Below, piece by piece: positions 44,502 through 53,316 of a DNA stretch of 64,000 nt. Source of the DNA: UBA5429 sp942493315 (GTDB lineage Bacteria > Bacteroidota > Bacteroidia > Bacteroidales > WCHB1-69); NCBI GenBank assembly GCA_942493315.1, contig OW818690.1, positions 2,108,001-2,172,000 on the forward strand, read 5' to 3'. The position numbers and the translations under genes are program-made. Each line of letters opens with the position of its first letter. The first letter of the stretch is position 1. Under the pieces are notes generated by a model that searched no databases, had not been told where the DNA came from, and saw only the letters and a list, made by a program, of their open reading frames with translations.

Positions 44502-44975
44502 TTATAGGCAAATTTTACTTACAATAGTTACGGGAACCGATGTTTTTTTGGAAACCTCCTCAATGCTCATTCCTTGATTATAAAACCGTTTTACAAAACA
44601 TGGAATGGTCTCACCAACTTCAATTAAATTGTTTTCAGGATCATAAAACCGGATCGTTTGTTGTCCCCAAACTTCTTCAGCAACTTCATGTAAGTAATTT
44701 ATTTTTTGCTTCTTTAACGTTTCAAATACAAGAGCAAAATCATCGGTTTCAAAACAGATCTCTATGTTGTTGTTTCCGGATGGATCAAAAGTACGACCCA
44801 ATTTTTGGGCAATGGGGTACTCTTCTTTTAGCTTCCAGAGTGAGAGCCCATTTTTGAAACCGATACAGTTTCCAAAGTCTACTTCAATTTCCTGATGAAG
44901 TATATCCTGATAAAATGATCTCATTTTTTCCAAATCTTCTGTGATGATTACGGTTGAACTTAAGGTTATTTTCAT
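44502..44975 (-). CDS. Glyoxalase/bleomycin-resistance (VOC) family protein
   Basis: A 157-residue protein of the vicinal-oxygen-chelate fold: TLSSTVIITEDLEKMRSFYQDIL opening, NNIEICFETDDFALVFETLKK in the middle and GQQTIRFYDPENNLIEVGE as the second metal-ligand strand. The ~35-residue C-terminal extension (FVKRFYNQGMSIEEVSKKTSVPVTIV) resembles a small helix-turn-helix. The reaction is unknown. Confidence 0.88.
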   Translation of the reverse strand: MKITLSSTVIITEDLEKMRSFYQDILHQEIEVDFGNCIGFKNGLSLWKLKEEYPIAQKLGRTFDPSGNNNIEICFETDDFALVFETLKKQKINYLHEVAEEVWGQQTIRFYDPENNLIEVGETIPCFVKRFYNQGMSIEEVSKKTSVPVTIVSKICL

Positions 44976-45046
44976 AAAAATATAATTGAATTACTGTTTT
45001 TTAGCTAGTTATTTAAATGTTTTTTTTATTGTTGGAGTTATTACGA

Positions 45047-45742
45047 TTACCAAATGAATGGAATCAGACGATATTTTACCTCTTTACAATATTCAGCATA
45101 TCCGGTCAATTCTTTTTGTAATGTTTGGTCTTCATAATAAGTTCTAATAAAAATTAAAATAATCATAACAAGTAATGGAATAAATGCAAGAACTGAACCT
45201 AAAGCAAAAGGTATGGCAATTGAACCTAAAAGCATTCCAAAGTATCCCGGATGTCGCATTATTTTGTACGGACCTGTATTCATAACTGTATGATTTTTTT
45301 CATTTTGTATTCTTACTGTTCCCTCAAAAAATGGATTATGTAGCATGGGCCATGTGGAAAATATTGCTGAGCAAATGTAAAGAAAAATACCAATAAACAA
45401 ATAGTAAATGGGCAATATTTCAATAAGATTGAATCTTCTGTCCATACCGGCAACAAAAGGGGTAATTACAATTGCAAATAAAAAGTAGGTGAGAATAATA
45501 TATTGATCCGTTTTTTTAGTTCCTTCTTGTATCTTTCCTCTGTCATTTAATAGTTTTGGTGTTTTTTTTAATAAGATCATCCCAATAATTAACCCTCCAA
45601 TTGCATAAATTCCAAAATAGATCCATGCTCTAAAAATGTTGATTTCACCGGAACTAAGAAAGTAAACCATCCCAGTAATAATGATCCAGCGAATGGGGGC
45701 TAAAAAAGCCCTTTTCCCATATTTTGTCAATTGTTTTTCCAT
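45047..45742 (-). CDS. Isoprenylcysteine carboxyl methyltransferase-like membrane protein
   Basis: A 231-residue protein with five or six membrane helices. The C-terminal motif MNTGPYKIMRHPGYFGMLLG (RHPxYxG) followed by RTYYEDQTLQKELTGYAEYCKEVKYRLIPFIW is the SAM-binding signature of the ICMT/phospholipid methyltransferase superfamily. In bacteria these proteins methylate lipids, isoprenoid-linked or unknown substrates. Confidence 0.85.
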   Translation of the reverse strand: MEKQLTKYGKRAFLAPIRWIIITGMVYFLSSGEINIFRAWIYFGIYAIGGLIIGMILLKKTPKLLNDRGKIQEGTKKTDQYIILTYFLFAIVITPFVAGMDRRFNLIEILPIYYLFIGIFLYICSAIFSTWPMLHNPFFEGTVRIQNEKNHTVMNTGPYKIMRHPGYFGMLLGSIAIPFALGSVLAFIPLLVMIILIFIRTYYEDQTLQKELTGYAEYCKEVKYRLIPFIW

Positions 45743-45776
45743 AATTATAAATGTTTATAAGATATTTTACCCAGTA

Positions 45777-46589
45777 TTATTCCTGTTTTTTTAAAGTTTG
45801 AAAACTTGGTTCAATATATTTATTTTTCCCTTTCGTGTCACCTCCCATTGTTTGATAAATGGATTCATTTGGGCAACTATTAACACATCTCATACATTGT
45901 TCACAGGTTGATGTCCAAACAGGTTTATTATTTATCATTTTAATACTGCCGGTTGGACAAATCTTAGCGCAAATACCACACCCTGAGCAATTCTCATAAA
46001 TCCTGAAATTACGCCATAAGTTTGATAATCCTAAATATTTAAACAGCAAATAGTCTGAATAAAATTTTAATTTTCCATATCTTTTAGGATAATTAAACTT
46101 ATGAAATTTTCTAATATCCGATAAAATTTCTTGAGCAATTTTTTGGGTTTGAGCAACGCCTTGTTCAATTATTAATTTAGCCAACTCTTTATCGGGTGGG
46201 TATGGCGGCTGAGGCGATGTAGTCCAGTTAATAGGCATTTGGACTACATCTGTATAGACTACATCACAGTTTTTCTTTTTTAGGATTTTTATTGTTTCGT
46301 TAATTGAGAATCCTGCCTCATCTGAATCGCCAGCCGTAATAAGAACAAAAACTTTTTGTGGAGCTTCAAACACTTGCAATTTATCCAAATATTTGCGACA
46401 TATTCTGGGTATGCCAAAAGCATAAACAGGGAAACAAAATCCTAATAATTCACAAGAACTGAATTGTTCATTGTCTTTAATCATGGATATATTTACCAAA
46501 TAATTTTCAGCCTCAAAAATATCTTTGCAAGTATTTAATACTTTCAATGAATTTCCGGTACCTGTAAAATAACGCAATTCTGCTTTCAT
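45777..46589 (-). CDS. EFR1-type flavodoxin-ferredoxin fusion
   Basis: A 270-residue protein. The N-terminal flavodoxin-like fold starts with RYFTGTGNSLKV (FMN phosphate loop TGTGNS). The C-terminus contains two [4Fe-4S] clusters, CSGCGICAKICPTGSI and CEQCMRCVNSCPNESI. This matches EFR1 family ferredoxins, electron carriers often next to reductive or SAM-dependent enzymes. The adjacent methyltransferase-like membrane protein, 34 bp downstream, could be its partner in one transcript. Confidence 0.9.
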   Translation of the reverse strand: MKAELRYFTGTGNSLKVLNTCKDIFEAENYLVNISMIKDNEQFSSCELLGFCFPVYAFGIPRICRKYLDKLQVFEAPQKVFVLITAGDSDEAGFSINETIKILKKKNCDVVYTDVVQMPINWTTSPQPPYPPDKELAKLIIEQGVAQTQKIAQEILSDIRKFHKFNYPKRYGKLKFYSDYLLFKYLGLSNLWRNFRIYENCSGCGICAKICPTGSIKMINNKPVWTSTCEQCMRCVNSCPNESIYQTMGGDTKGKNKYIEPSFQTLKKQE

Positions 46590-46692
46590 AATTAAAAATC
46601 TTTTAGTGCTTTGTAACGTTTTCCCCAGAATTTATATTTAGTCAAAGATGTATAAACACGGTGTACTGAATTCCCTGTGTATTACGATGTTT

Positions 46693-47415
46693 TTATTTAT
46701 ATTCTGAATTATTGTAATGCAATATCTTAGTCTTATTTACGATAGTTTCCTGATCAATACAATCACCATTCACCATTTTCTTTTTTGTTGAAATGGATTT
46801 TGTATCTACAATGATATCACAAAAATTATGGACAACCTTATCAGATATAATGAGCGTTTTCTCTTCTGACCTAAATTCTCCTTCACATTGGGTATCCCAT
46901 TCTCCACCGAATGAAGAAATTGAAAAATCTTTTAAAACTCTAATCAACACGCTATCTTTAGGAACAAACAAAGAAAGCTCTTCATTTGCATAAGGATTAG
47001 GACTGCTGTGTCCTAAATATTGAACCCGAACTCCAAAAGCTCTCATTTCTGAGTTTAATATATAAGGAGCAAAATCAATTGAAATTTGTTCAATAGTTAT
47101 GGCATCAGAAATCAGGGCGTTTGATTCATAAAATGTATTTAAAATTTCACCTGTCTCATTATTGATGATTAATATATAACTATCACATTTATAATAGTCT
47201 TCGGTTTTCTCGATAATCAATGGAATCACCCATACTGTCTTATTGGTATCATAAGGCATAATTTTATTTACCGTCAGATCAGGATGACAATCTGATTTCG
47301 TAAGATCTAATTGCTGTAATACTTTATCAAAAATTAATGAATCTGCTGTTTGACTATAGGTAATTAAAGTCATGGGACAAATTAATAAAAACAAAATCAC
47401 CAACGTTTTGTTCAT
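46693..47415 (-). CDS. Secreted protein of unknown function
   Basis: A 240-residue protein with a signal peptide (TLVILFLLICPMTLITYSQ). The mature region (VWVIPLIIEKTEDYYKCDSYILIINNETGEI) has mixed alpha/beta character and five cysteines. It is the second gene of a pair, starting 2 bp after the lipoprotein gene at 47418, so both are likely co-expressed and act in the periplasm. Confidence 0.7.
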   Translation of the reverse strand: MNKTLVILFLLICPMTLITYSQTADSLIFDKVLQQLDLTKSDCHPDLTVNKIMPYDTNKTVWVIPLIIEKTEDYYKCDSYILIINNETGEILNTFYESNALISDAITIEQISIDFAPYILNSEMRAFGVRVQYLGHSSPNPYANEELSLFVPKDSVLIRVLKDFSISSFGGEWDTQCEGEFRSEEKTLIISDKVVHNFCDIIVDTKSISTKKKMVNGDCIDQETIVNKTKILHYNNSEYK

Positions 47416-47417
47416 TG

Positions 47418-48479
47418 CTATTCTTTTATCATTAGTTCAGTGTTCGTTGTCCATAATCCAAAATATGGGTTTGTAGCATCTGTTCGTTTAAGTAGAATTA
47501 AAAATGGTTTGTCAAAAACCATTTTTTTGGGTTTCGGTTTATCGTATTCTTCATTGTAAAGTAAATCAACTACAATTAATGCTTCACTTTCAATTTTTGC
47601 ACCGCTTTCGTCTAATATAAATGCTGTTCTTTGCCATGCACTTACTATTTGATAATTCTGTGTTTCTGAACTAAAATGATTACCTTCTAAAGTTGAATAA
47701 TTGGTTTCAATATTGAAATTAAACTTAGGTATTACGACTATATCTTCTTCATTGTATTTATACTTCCAACTCATTTTTTGGTTTTTCCTTTCATTCTTCC
47801 CGATTATGGTTAGTTTTTCAATTTCAGATCTCATTTCGGCAATTGAATTGAATTTTTGGTCTGTTTTAAACAAAATGATTTCGTGTTCTTTCTCTTTTGG
47901 TAATAGTTTTATTATAAAATTATTGTCGTTTTTATAATATACGATTTGAACAATTTTCAATTGCTCATCATTGTCATTACCATTCACCCCAAATGAAGCA
48001 ACCTTTTGTCCGTCAAAGGTCAACTTATTTTTAAAACTTTGAAGTTTCAGTTCAAAGGGTAAAGATTTATTAAATTCAGCTTTTGCTTGTATCCTAAATC
48101 CTTCAAATTCTACATTAACATCATATTCATCGCTTTTTAAAACATTGAAGAAAGAAGTTGATTTATTAAGGAGTATTAAGTCAGAATATTTATCAGAAAT
48201 CGTAAGTGGTGAATTGATCTGTTTTCGTATTTCGTTCCAAGCGAATAAAAAAGTGGCGCAATAAACTGAATTTTTGTCATTTGAAATGGCATGTTCCAAA
48301 GTAGGAATGAATTGAGTGTTTTTATACTCAGATAGTTTTGTAACTTTAGAAAAAGTAGTATCTTGAATATTACTTTTTACGATAACATTCTCCACTTTTT
48401 CGGTTTTTGTACTTACGTTTTTACAACTAAACAGTAGTGTAAAAGCTAAAATTGTAAATATAAATCTTTGATATTTCAT
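47418..48479 (-). CDS. Lipoprotein of unknown function
   Basis: A 353-residue protein with a lipobox (FTILAFTLLFSC, Cys19). The mature part contains NDKNSVYCATFLFAWNEIRKQINSPLTISDKY, which recalls serpin-like or other extracellular folds without a confident family. It is translated in tandem with the gene at 46693. In the array reading direction it is the first gene past the leftmost attC (48505-48643), so it either marks the chromosomal flank or was an old cassette. Confidence 0.7.
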   Translation of the reverse strand: MKYQRFIFTILAFTLLFSCKNVSTKTEKVENVIVKSNIQDTTFSKVTKLSEYKNTQFIPTLEHAISNDKNSVYCATFLFAWNEIRKQINSPLTISDKYSDLILLNKSTSFFNVLKSDEYDVNVEFEGFRIQAKAEFNKSLPFELKLQSFKNKLTFDGQKVASFGVNGNDNDEQLKIVQIVYYKNDNNFIIKLLPKEKEHEIILFKTDQKFNSIAEMRSEIEKLTIIGKNERKNQKMSWKYKYNEEDIVVIPKFNFNIETNYSTLEGNHFSSETQNYQIVSAWQRTAFILDESGAKIESEALIVVDLLYNEEYDKPKPKKMVFDKPFLILLKRTDATNPYFGLWTTNTELMIKE

Positions 48480-48504
48480 TTTTTTGAATTTTGTGTATAA
48501 TCTC

Positions 48505-48643
48505 TGCTAACGTTTGACAATATGGACAGTAAGGGATTGCGGGTGATTTGCTATCAATGTATATGAAAAGTTGAAGCGGGATACAAACCTTCGCATACCA
48601 CTGAAACCCTTATTGGCTATATAGTTTGTTGTGCGTTTGTTAT
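48505..48643 (-). other. attC-like site (leftmost of the array, divergent)
   Basis: Left end gctaacg, right end gcgtttgttat. The stem halves ATATGGACAGTAAGGG and CCCTTATTGGCTATAT are complementary with few mismatches. The interior is unlike both main types, so it is a third sequence variant with the same architecture. It ends 4 bp from the stop of the alcohol dehydrogenase-like gene. Confidence 0.7.
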
Positions 48644-48646
48644 TTT

Positions 48647-49594
48647 TCAATTAATTTTTACCACTACATTTCCTTTTTTGTGTCCTTGTTCGATGTATCT
48701 GTGAGCTTCTGGTAATTGTTCCAATGAAAAAACTGTATCAATAACCGACTTCATTTTACTCTCTTCAATGATATCTTTGAGTAAATTTAAATCTTCATTA
48801 CTTGACTTTGGTGTTCCGTTATCAACTGATATATATTTCCCATTCTGGGTAAGTGCTTTCTTACATAGCAATTTCAGACTTTTCCTATTCCCTTTTTGAA
48901 ATGGAGTAGCATCAAATATAAAATCATATTGTTCTCCATTTTTTGGATATTCCTCTTTTGTATAATCTATTACCTTATCCGCTCCTAAGGCTTTTACCAT
49001 ATCTATGTTCGTTGTACTACATACCCCTGTTACTTCTGCTCCAAAATATTTGGCTAACTGTACTGCAAATGTCCCTGTTCCTCCAGACGCTCCAATGATA
49101 AGTACTTTTTGTCCCTTCTGGATATTCCCTTTTTTTATAAAATGTAATGCTAAAAGTCCCCTACTGGGAACAGCCGCTGCTTCCTCAAATGTCATGTTGG
49201 ATGGTTTTATTGTCATAATACAATCTTTCGGGAAACTCAGCCCGTCTTCAGGCAAACAATTGTATTCGGCATAAGCACCAAAATTCTTTCCGGTAAATGC
49301 AAAAATCTGGTCACCCTTTTTGAATTTTTTCACATCTTTTCCTAAGTCCTCTATTTCTCCAGCTAAATCAAATCCCAAAACAGGATTCCGTGGTCGAAGA
49401 AAGCCAACATATAAGCGCATGGGAATCCATAGCCAGAAACTTACTTTGCCGCTCCGGACGTAGCAATCTGAAATGGTTGGAGCCGTTGCATATACTTTAA
49501 CCAGGACTTCGTTGTCTTTGGGAATAGGTCTTCCTACTTCTTTAAGGAGTAGAACTTCGGGATTTCCGTATTTAGTACAGATAATTGCTTTCAT
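48647..49594 (-). CDS. Zinc-independent MDR oxidoreductase (quinone oxidoreductase-like) in a cassette
   Basis: A 315-residue medium-chain dehydrogenase/reductase. An N-terminal GroES-like domain (KEVGRPIPKDNEVLVKVYA; GFDLAGEIEDLG) is followed by the Rossmann motif GASGGTGTFAVQLAKYFGA. The catalytic zinc cysteines/histidine are absent, as in zeta-crystallin/NAD(P)-dependent enone or quinone reductases. It is probably cytosolic and NADPH-dependent. Its stop is 4 bp from the attC at 48505-48643, making it the leftmost recognisable cassette. Confidence 0.9.
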   Translation of the reverse strand: MKAIICTKYGNPEVLLLKEVGRPIPKDNEVLVKVYATAPTISDCYVRSGKVSFWLWIPMRLYVGFLRPRNPVLGFDLAGEIEDLGKDVKKFKKGDQIFAFTGKNFGAYAEYNCLPEDGLSFPKDCIMTIKPSNMTFEEAAAVPSRGLLALHFIKKGNIQKGQKVLIIGASGGTGTFAVQLAKYFGAEVTGVCSTTNIDMVKALGADKVIDYTKEEYPKNGEQYDFIFDATPFQKGNRKSLKLLCKKALTQNGKYISVDNGTPKSSNEDLNLLKDIIEESKMKSVIDTVFSLEQLPEAHRYIEQGHKKGNVVVKIN

Positions 49595-49634
49595 TTTTTT
49601 TCTATTTATTAATTTTCAAGTTTGTTTGTGTTAT

Positions 49635-49674
49635 GTTAGTGTATGTCCACTTTTTTTTAGCGTTAATTAGGCAA
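49635..49674 (-). other. Truncated attC right end
   Basis: TGTCCACTTTTTTTTAGCGTTAATTAGGCAACG resembles the right half of type 1 sites (GCCCACTTAGTTTTAGCGTTTGTTAGGC), while the left half is missing. The ttaggcaa end is the reverse complement of ttgcctaa at the start of the next cassette (~50338), supporting cassette identity for the gene between. Confidence 0.55.
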
Positions 49675-49770
49675 CGTTAATCCTTTAAACATTGATGTAA
49701 AATTGTCACTTAAGAACTCTTTAAAATTTTGTTTAAAAATACAAAACATTATTTATTTCGAACCTTGTAA

Positions 49771-50286
49771 CTATTTCATGATGTCTCCATGACGATGAAC
49801 GATTTTCCAACCATCAGATTCTAGTCTACAAATGATTGTCACACGAAAATTAATTGCTGGTTTACCGGGAAAGATGTATTGTTCAGTCTGCAACAAATAT
49901 GCAAAGTCACCATTAATAGTTTTCCTGATTTCCTTTGAGGAATAAGTTCCACCTACAAATTGTTTCGAAGCAAATTCTAAACGTGCTTCAACATTTTTCC
50001 ATCCGGGTTCGATTAGACTACCGTATCCACCGAAGAGTGTGACATCATCTCCATGAGACCAAACAGCTTTTGTTGATTCACCTACTACTCCGTTTGCGAA
50101 TTCACAATTAGCATTATAAACCATCTTGATGAATTTGCTCCAAGCCTCATCGGCGGTAGATTGAGTTTTAGAGCTAATCTTCAAGTCTGTACTATCTTTA
50201 TTTGGCTGCATGTTACTATTATTTTGTGAGTACGTGTATGAACTCAAAGTCAAAATAGCACTAATAATTAAAATTATTTTTTTCAT
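49771..50286 (-). CDS. Secreted SnoaL/DUF4440-like protein
   Basis: A 171-residue protein with a signal peptide (IILIISAILTLSSYTYSQ). The mature domain (ADEAWSKFIKMVYNANCEFANGVVGESTKAVWSHGDDVTLFGG, ending INFRVTIICRLESDGWKIVHRHGD) follows the NTF2/SnoaL pattern of DUF4440/SgcJ-like cone-shaped pockets, ending with the typical 'dGWKIvHrH'. The ligand is unknown. Confidence 0.8.
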   Translation of the reverse strand: MKKIILIISAILTLSSYTYSQNNSNMQPNKDSTDLKISSKTQSTADEAWSKFIKMVYNANCEFANGVVGESTKAVWSHGDDVTLFGGYGSLIEPGWKNVEARLEFASKQFVGGTYSSKEIRKTINGDFAYLLQTEQYIFPGKPAINFRVTIICRLESDGWKIVHRHGDIMK

Positions 50287-50339
50287 AATTTGATTTTTTA
50301 TTTGATTAATTACTCAAGTTTTATGTTTTTTTTAATATT

Positions 50340-50463
50340 GCCTAACGTTTGGCGCTAAAACTTGGTGGGCTTTCGCGTCGATTTGCCAGCGAGTGTTAGT
50401 TTATTTTTTTATTTTTTAGTTGTTAAGGTGGGGTAGGGGTAATTTTTTTTAACGTTTGTTAGC
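50340..50463 (-). other. attC site (type 1, right arm decayed)
   Basis: The left half is canonical (gcctaac, GGCGCTAAAACTTGGTGGGC, TTTCGCGTCGATTTGCCAGC). The right half is mutated (GGGGTAGGGGTAATTTTTTTTAACG) before the conserved gtttgttagctgc end. The left end gcctaac continues 'ttg', complementary to the truncated site at 49635. The stem would now be poor, so the site may be inactive. Confidence 0.75.
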
Positions 50464-50496
50464 TGCTGCCCTTTTTCCCATTATTATCAGCCAAAT

Positions 50497-50895
50497 TTAT
50501 GTCTTTTCTACTAACCATTTAATTGCATCAGCCTTATTAACAAACCAATATTCGTTATCAAAAGTCGGACCATTAATTTCATTATTTAGAATGGCAGTAT
50601 AAATCACAAAATCAAAATTATGAGGGTTAAAAATTTTACGTGCAATTTTTGATAGTGCATCATGAGTTTCCCGATTCTCCCAAATCGTGTTACTCAAATC
50701 AAATATTATTTTTAGATAAACTTTATTAAAGGATAATTCTCGTAATTCATTTTCTATAATTTCCATGTTTGACAATCCTTTATCAAAAGTTATTGTTCCA
50801 GCATAATCAATAACATAAATATCATAATCATGCAGGAATGAAAGCTTTACATTTCCTTGTTTTATCTCACTAATCATATGTTTTTCTGTTATCAA
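50497..50895 (-). CDS. Small SpoIIAA/STAS-like protein
   Basis: A 132-residue protein with an alternating beta/alpha pattern (YDIYVIDYAGTITFDKGLSNMEIIENELRE; VYLKIIFDLSNTIWENRETHDALSKIARKI), like the STAS/SpoIIAA-type domain that is common as a small standalone protein in Bacteroidota ('STAS/SEC14 domain-containing'). The start could be at 50895 or at the Met six codons later. It is the distal gene of a two-gene cassette. Confidence 0.6.
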   Translation of the reverse strand: MITEKHMISEIKQGNVKLSFLHDYDIYVIDYAGTITFDKGLSNMEIIENELRELSFNKVYLKIIFDLSNTIWENRETHDALSKIARKIFNPHNFDFVIYTAILNNEINGPTFDNEYWFVNKADAIKWLVEKT

Positions 50896-50948
50896 AAGGG
50901 CATTTTATGTAAATTCTCTTAGTGATTTTCCCCAAATAGAAAATGTAT

Positions 50949-51287
50949 TTAATTCAAAGCTTTAAGATTTTCTAATGCACTTGGGTCGTATTTATGGATT
51001 TTCCCTACTATCAGACAATTTTCCAAAATATTGCAATCAGCACAAGTTTGAAAGTTTTTTGATTCCACACAATTCCTCACTTCGCATTGTTCACAATGTG
51101 CCATTTTAGCTCCTGCTTCTCTACATCCTGTACATTTAATCATTTCAATGGAAATATCTGGTGCATTATAATCAACTTTCCACCTTTCTGCTGTTTTAGT
51201 TAGTAATTCATTATCATTCGTTACAGTAGCTATCCTTGCATCGCAAATAGCACAATTTAAACCACAACATGAAATAAGTTTTTCCAT
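50949..51287 (-). CDS. DUF3795 cysteine-rich protein
   Basis: A 112-residue protein with the DUF3795 cysteine layout: CCGLNCAICDARIAT at the N-terminus, then CTGCREAGAKMAHCEQCEVRNCVE and CADCNILENC. These proteins are presumed to bind metal; their function is unknown. It is located in the cassette between attC 50340 and attC 51367, together with the STAS-like gene 53 bp downstream. Confidence 0.88.
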   Translation of the reverse strand: MEKLISCCGLNCAICDARIATVTNDNELLTKTAERWKVDYNAPDISIEMIKCTGCREAGAKMAHCEQCEVRNCVESKNFQTCADCNILENCLIVGKIHKYDPSALENLKALN

Positions 51288-51366
51288 AATTATTTGCTTT
51301 TTATATGTTTATATATTTTTAAAATCATATAGTAAATTGTCACTATGAGTGTTTTTTTTGCTTGCA

Positions 51367-51492
51367 GCTAACGCCTGGCGCTAAGCCACGTGTGGGCATC
51401 GACATCAATTAGCCAGCGAGTTTTAGTTTGTTGATTTTTGTTTATCGTTTGTCACGTGGAGAACGCCCACATTGGGTTTAGCGTTTGTTAGC
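51367..51492 (-). other. attC site (type 1, covarying stem)
   Basis: The stem halves CGCTAAGCCACGTGTGGGC and GCCCACATTGGGTTTAGCG are complementary but differ in sequence from other type 1 sites, so the stem has been maintained despite change. Ends are gctaac and gttagc. Its left end gcagctaac is the reverse complement of gttagctgc at the right end of the attC at 50340. Confidence 0.85.
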
Positions 51493-51507
51493 ACCAGTTT
51501 TTTGTAT

Positions 51508-51843
51508 TTATTCTTCGGTGTTAAGATAGTATTTCGGTCTTTTAATGATATAATAGTCTCCTGTTATAACTTGTTGGGGATTGTTGATATCAAAAGGAGT
51601 CCCAGTTTTTTTAATAACTTTACCTTTTACAATAACACTTTTGCCATAATATTTTTCATCCCAACAATCCACTCCATCTAAATAATAGTGAGAACTATCA
51701 CTAGTTACAACTACTGCTGCAAGTTTTGCATTTAAAGCTATGCCAACAACAGTTGTTTTCTTTGAAAAATTCAAATTAGTTTTGCAACCAAAAATTGACA
51801 TAGCAATTATCAATGCTATAATTATGAATTTTATTTTATTCAT
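51508..51843 (-). CDS. Small lipoprotein with OB-like fold
   Basis: A 111-residue protein with a lipobox (IALIIAMSIFGC, Cys20). The mature part (AVVVTSDSSHYYLDGVDCWDEKYYGKSVIVKGKVIKK..ITGDYYIIKRPKYYL) is beta-rich, and the 'GK.V.VKGKV' segment is typical of OB-fold proteins. It is likely to be exported and lipid-anchored. It lies 15 bp from its attC. Confidence 0.65.
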   Translation of the reverse strand: MNKIKFIIIALIIAMSIFGCKTNLNFSKKTTVVGIALNAKLAAVVVTSDSSHYYLDGVDCWDEKYYGKSVIVKGKVIKKTGTPFDINNPQQVITGDYYIIKRPKYYLNTEE

Positions 51844-51926
51844 CCAGTTATTTTTTTAATTGAACTTTGAGCTATTGTCTAATTGCTGCACTTTTTCAAT
51901 TTAAATTCTTACTATAAAAATGATGA

Positions 51927-52322
51927 TTAACAAGGATAATTTGTGTAAATTGCATAAGCTATTAAGCTAATAATGCCTATAGTAATAAATATGAAAAATG
52001 AAAATCTAAAAATTGAATAAATCCTTTTTGGTTTTACCTGAATCAATTGTTGATTTTCCTCTTCAGATTTTGGTGCTATATATTCGCTATATTTTTGTAC
52101 TAGTGAATGAATAGTGTCAGTTTCTGAATATAAAAATATTAAACCTGAAATAATACAAAAACAATTTGATACTATTGCAATGATAAAAAGCAAATAGGCA
52201 ATAAAGTCTTTAGGAATGGCAGCTTTTAAAGTGAGAATTAATCCTAGAATTATTGCAACTACAGATAAACATTGTTTCACCCATGAAAATTCTTTTTCAT
52301 TTCTCTCCTCAGATAACTCCAA
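51927..52322 (-). CDS. Small membrane protein
   Basis: A 131-residue protein with three hydrophobic helices (VKQCLSVVAIILGLILTLKAAI; FIAYLLFIIAIVSNCFCIIS; FRFSFFIFITIGIISLIAYAI) and a charged linker. No family is recognised. No attC separates it from the lipoprotein gene or from the pseudogene upstream, so this stretch is either one multi-gene cassette or has lost its sites. Confidence 0.55.
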   Translation of the reverse strand: MELSEERNEKEFSWVKQCLSVVAIILGLILTLKAAIPKDFIAYLLFIIAIVSNCFCIISGLIFLYSETDTIHSLVQKYSEYIAPKSEEENQQLIQVKPKRIYSIFRFSFFIFITIGIISLIAYAIYTNYPC

Positions 52323-52514
52323 AATTTTTTCTATATATACTATGTCTTACATAGTCATTCCATCCACCACCTCTTATAATTCGATACATTCCATAAACAC
52401 TTTCGTCATATTTAAACTATCCATTTTCGTTTTTCCTGTCATCTCTTAATTCAATTTCTCCCTTTGGAATAATTGTCATTTGGTTTTGAATCTTACTGAA
52501 ATCGAAATTTTTCA
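52323..52514 (-). pseudogene. Remnant of a formylglycine-generating-enzyme-like (FGE-sulfatase) gene
   Basis: From the ATG at 52514 the frame reads MKNFDFSKIQNQMTIIPKGE (the 'M..IPxGxF' opening of FGE/SUMF1 domains) and ends at a stop after ~33 codons. After the stop the sequence reads YGMYRIIRGGGWNDYVRHSI, the conserved 'R(V/I)xRGGxWN' motif of the C-terminal half. The ~180-residue middle is deleted. It is a dead gene; its neighbours in the cassette array are also decayed. Confidence 0.75.
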
Positions 52515-52525
52515 TCTATTTATTG

Positions 52526-53035
52526 TTAGGGGTAGTGTTTGATTTTATTTAGTTTCAATACCATGATGTAGTCTTCATCGTTTTCATCAACTATTTCAAA
52601 TCCTACTTTTTTGTAAAGACTGACTGCATAGTTTTCTTTTTGAACGCTCAAAGATGTTTGTTCATATCCTCTTTTTTGTAAATAATTAATCATCTTGTTC
52701 ATCAACTTGGTTCCAATACCTTGATGGCGATATTCCTTAAATAATGAGATCGCAAACTCTGGAGTTTTGTCATCAACATTTCCATATCCTTTTATTTTTC
52801 CTGTAATAATTCTTACCCAAACAGCTCCAATAATCCTTCCATTTAAGTCTGCAACAAGACAATAATCATCGTTTAACGTTCCAAATTCATCAATATATGC
52901 ATAGACTTTCGGAACTTTTATTACATCTCTTGGGATTAGATTATTTATATCAGGTTGATAAACTGCTTCATACAACATATCTTCGAGTTTATCAATTTCA
53001 TTTTTTTCAATTTCTCGTATTTTTATTTCATCCAT
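52526..53035 (-). CDS. GNAT N-acetyltransferase
   Basis: A 169-residue protein. The acetyl-CoA motif EYRHQGIGTKLMNKMINYL (RxxGIG) is followed by LSVQKENYAVSLYKKVGFEIVDEN, both classic. The N-terminus IREIEKNEIDKLEDMLYEAVY is like many aminoglycoside- or small-molecule GNATs of cassettes. The substrate is unknown. No attC adjoins its 3' end; a remnant of FGE follows 12 bp later. Confidence 0.88.
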   Translation of the reverse strand: MDEIKIREIEKNEIDKLEDMLYEAVYQPDINNLIPRDVIKVPKVYAYIDEFGTLNDDYCLVADLNGRIIGAVWVRIITGKIKGYGNVDDKTPEFAISLFKEYRHQGIGTKLMNKMINYLQKRGYEQTSLSVQKENYAVSLYKKVGFEIVDENDEDYIMVLKLNKIKHYP

Positions 53036-53096
53036 AGAATCTTTTAATTAAATATTGTTTTACTATTTTTGTTTATCATACACTCCTGCTAATCCT

Positions 53097-53254
53097 ATAA
53101 ATTCTTTTTAAGATAAATCATATCAACAAGTTGAATGTAACCATCAAACGTCTCCGTTGTGCAAATATTTATCAATCATAATCTCACACTCATCTGCTAA
53201 TAGCAACAAATCAAGGAACTGTTTCTTATTTTCAATAATTTTTTCTATTCTCAT
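53097..53254 (-). pseudogene. Deleted GNAT gene, copy of 39407-39850
   Basis: It starts with the same N-terminal codons (MRIEKIIENKKQFLDLLLLADECEIMIDKYL..) and jumps directly to the last ~17 codons (GYIQLVDMIYLKKNL-like) of the GNAT at 39407. The middle, including the acetyl-CoA motif, is gone. The same gene is thus intact outside the array and dead inside it. Confidence 0.8.
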
Positions 53255-53270
53255 TTTAATTTTATCTTAT

Positions 53271-53316
53271 TGTTTGTCACGAGGGGTAGTGGCACTTAGT
53301 ATTAGCGTTTGTTAGC
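53271..53316 (-). other. Truncated attC (right half only)
   Basis: TGTTTGTCACGAGGGGTAGTGGCACTTAGTATTAGCGTTTGTTAGCGG matches the right half of type 1 sites; the left half is replaced by the GNAT remnant. The stop codon of the adjacent remnant frame lies in its gttagcg end. Confidence 0.65.

Noticed and set aside
46590..46692. A possible attC remnant or gene fragment in the 100-bp gap before the EFR1-type gene.
   Set aside because: Only a short 'tttgtaacgttttcccc' word resembles a core; no stem or frame was found.
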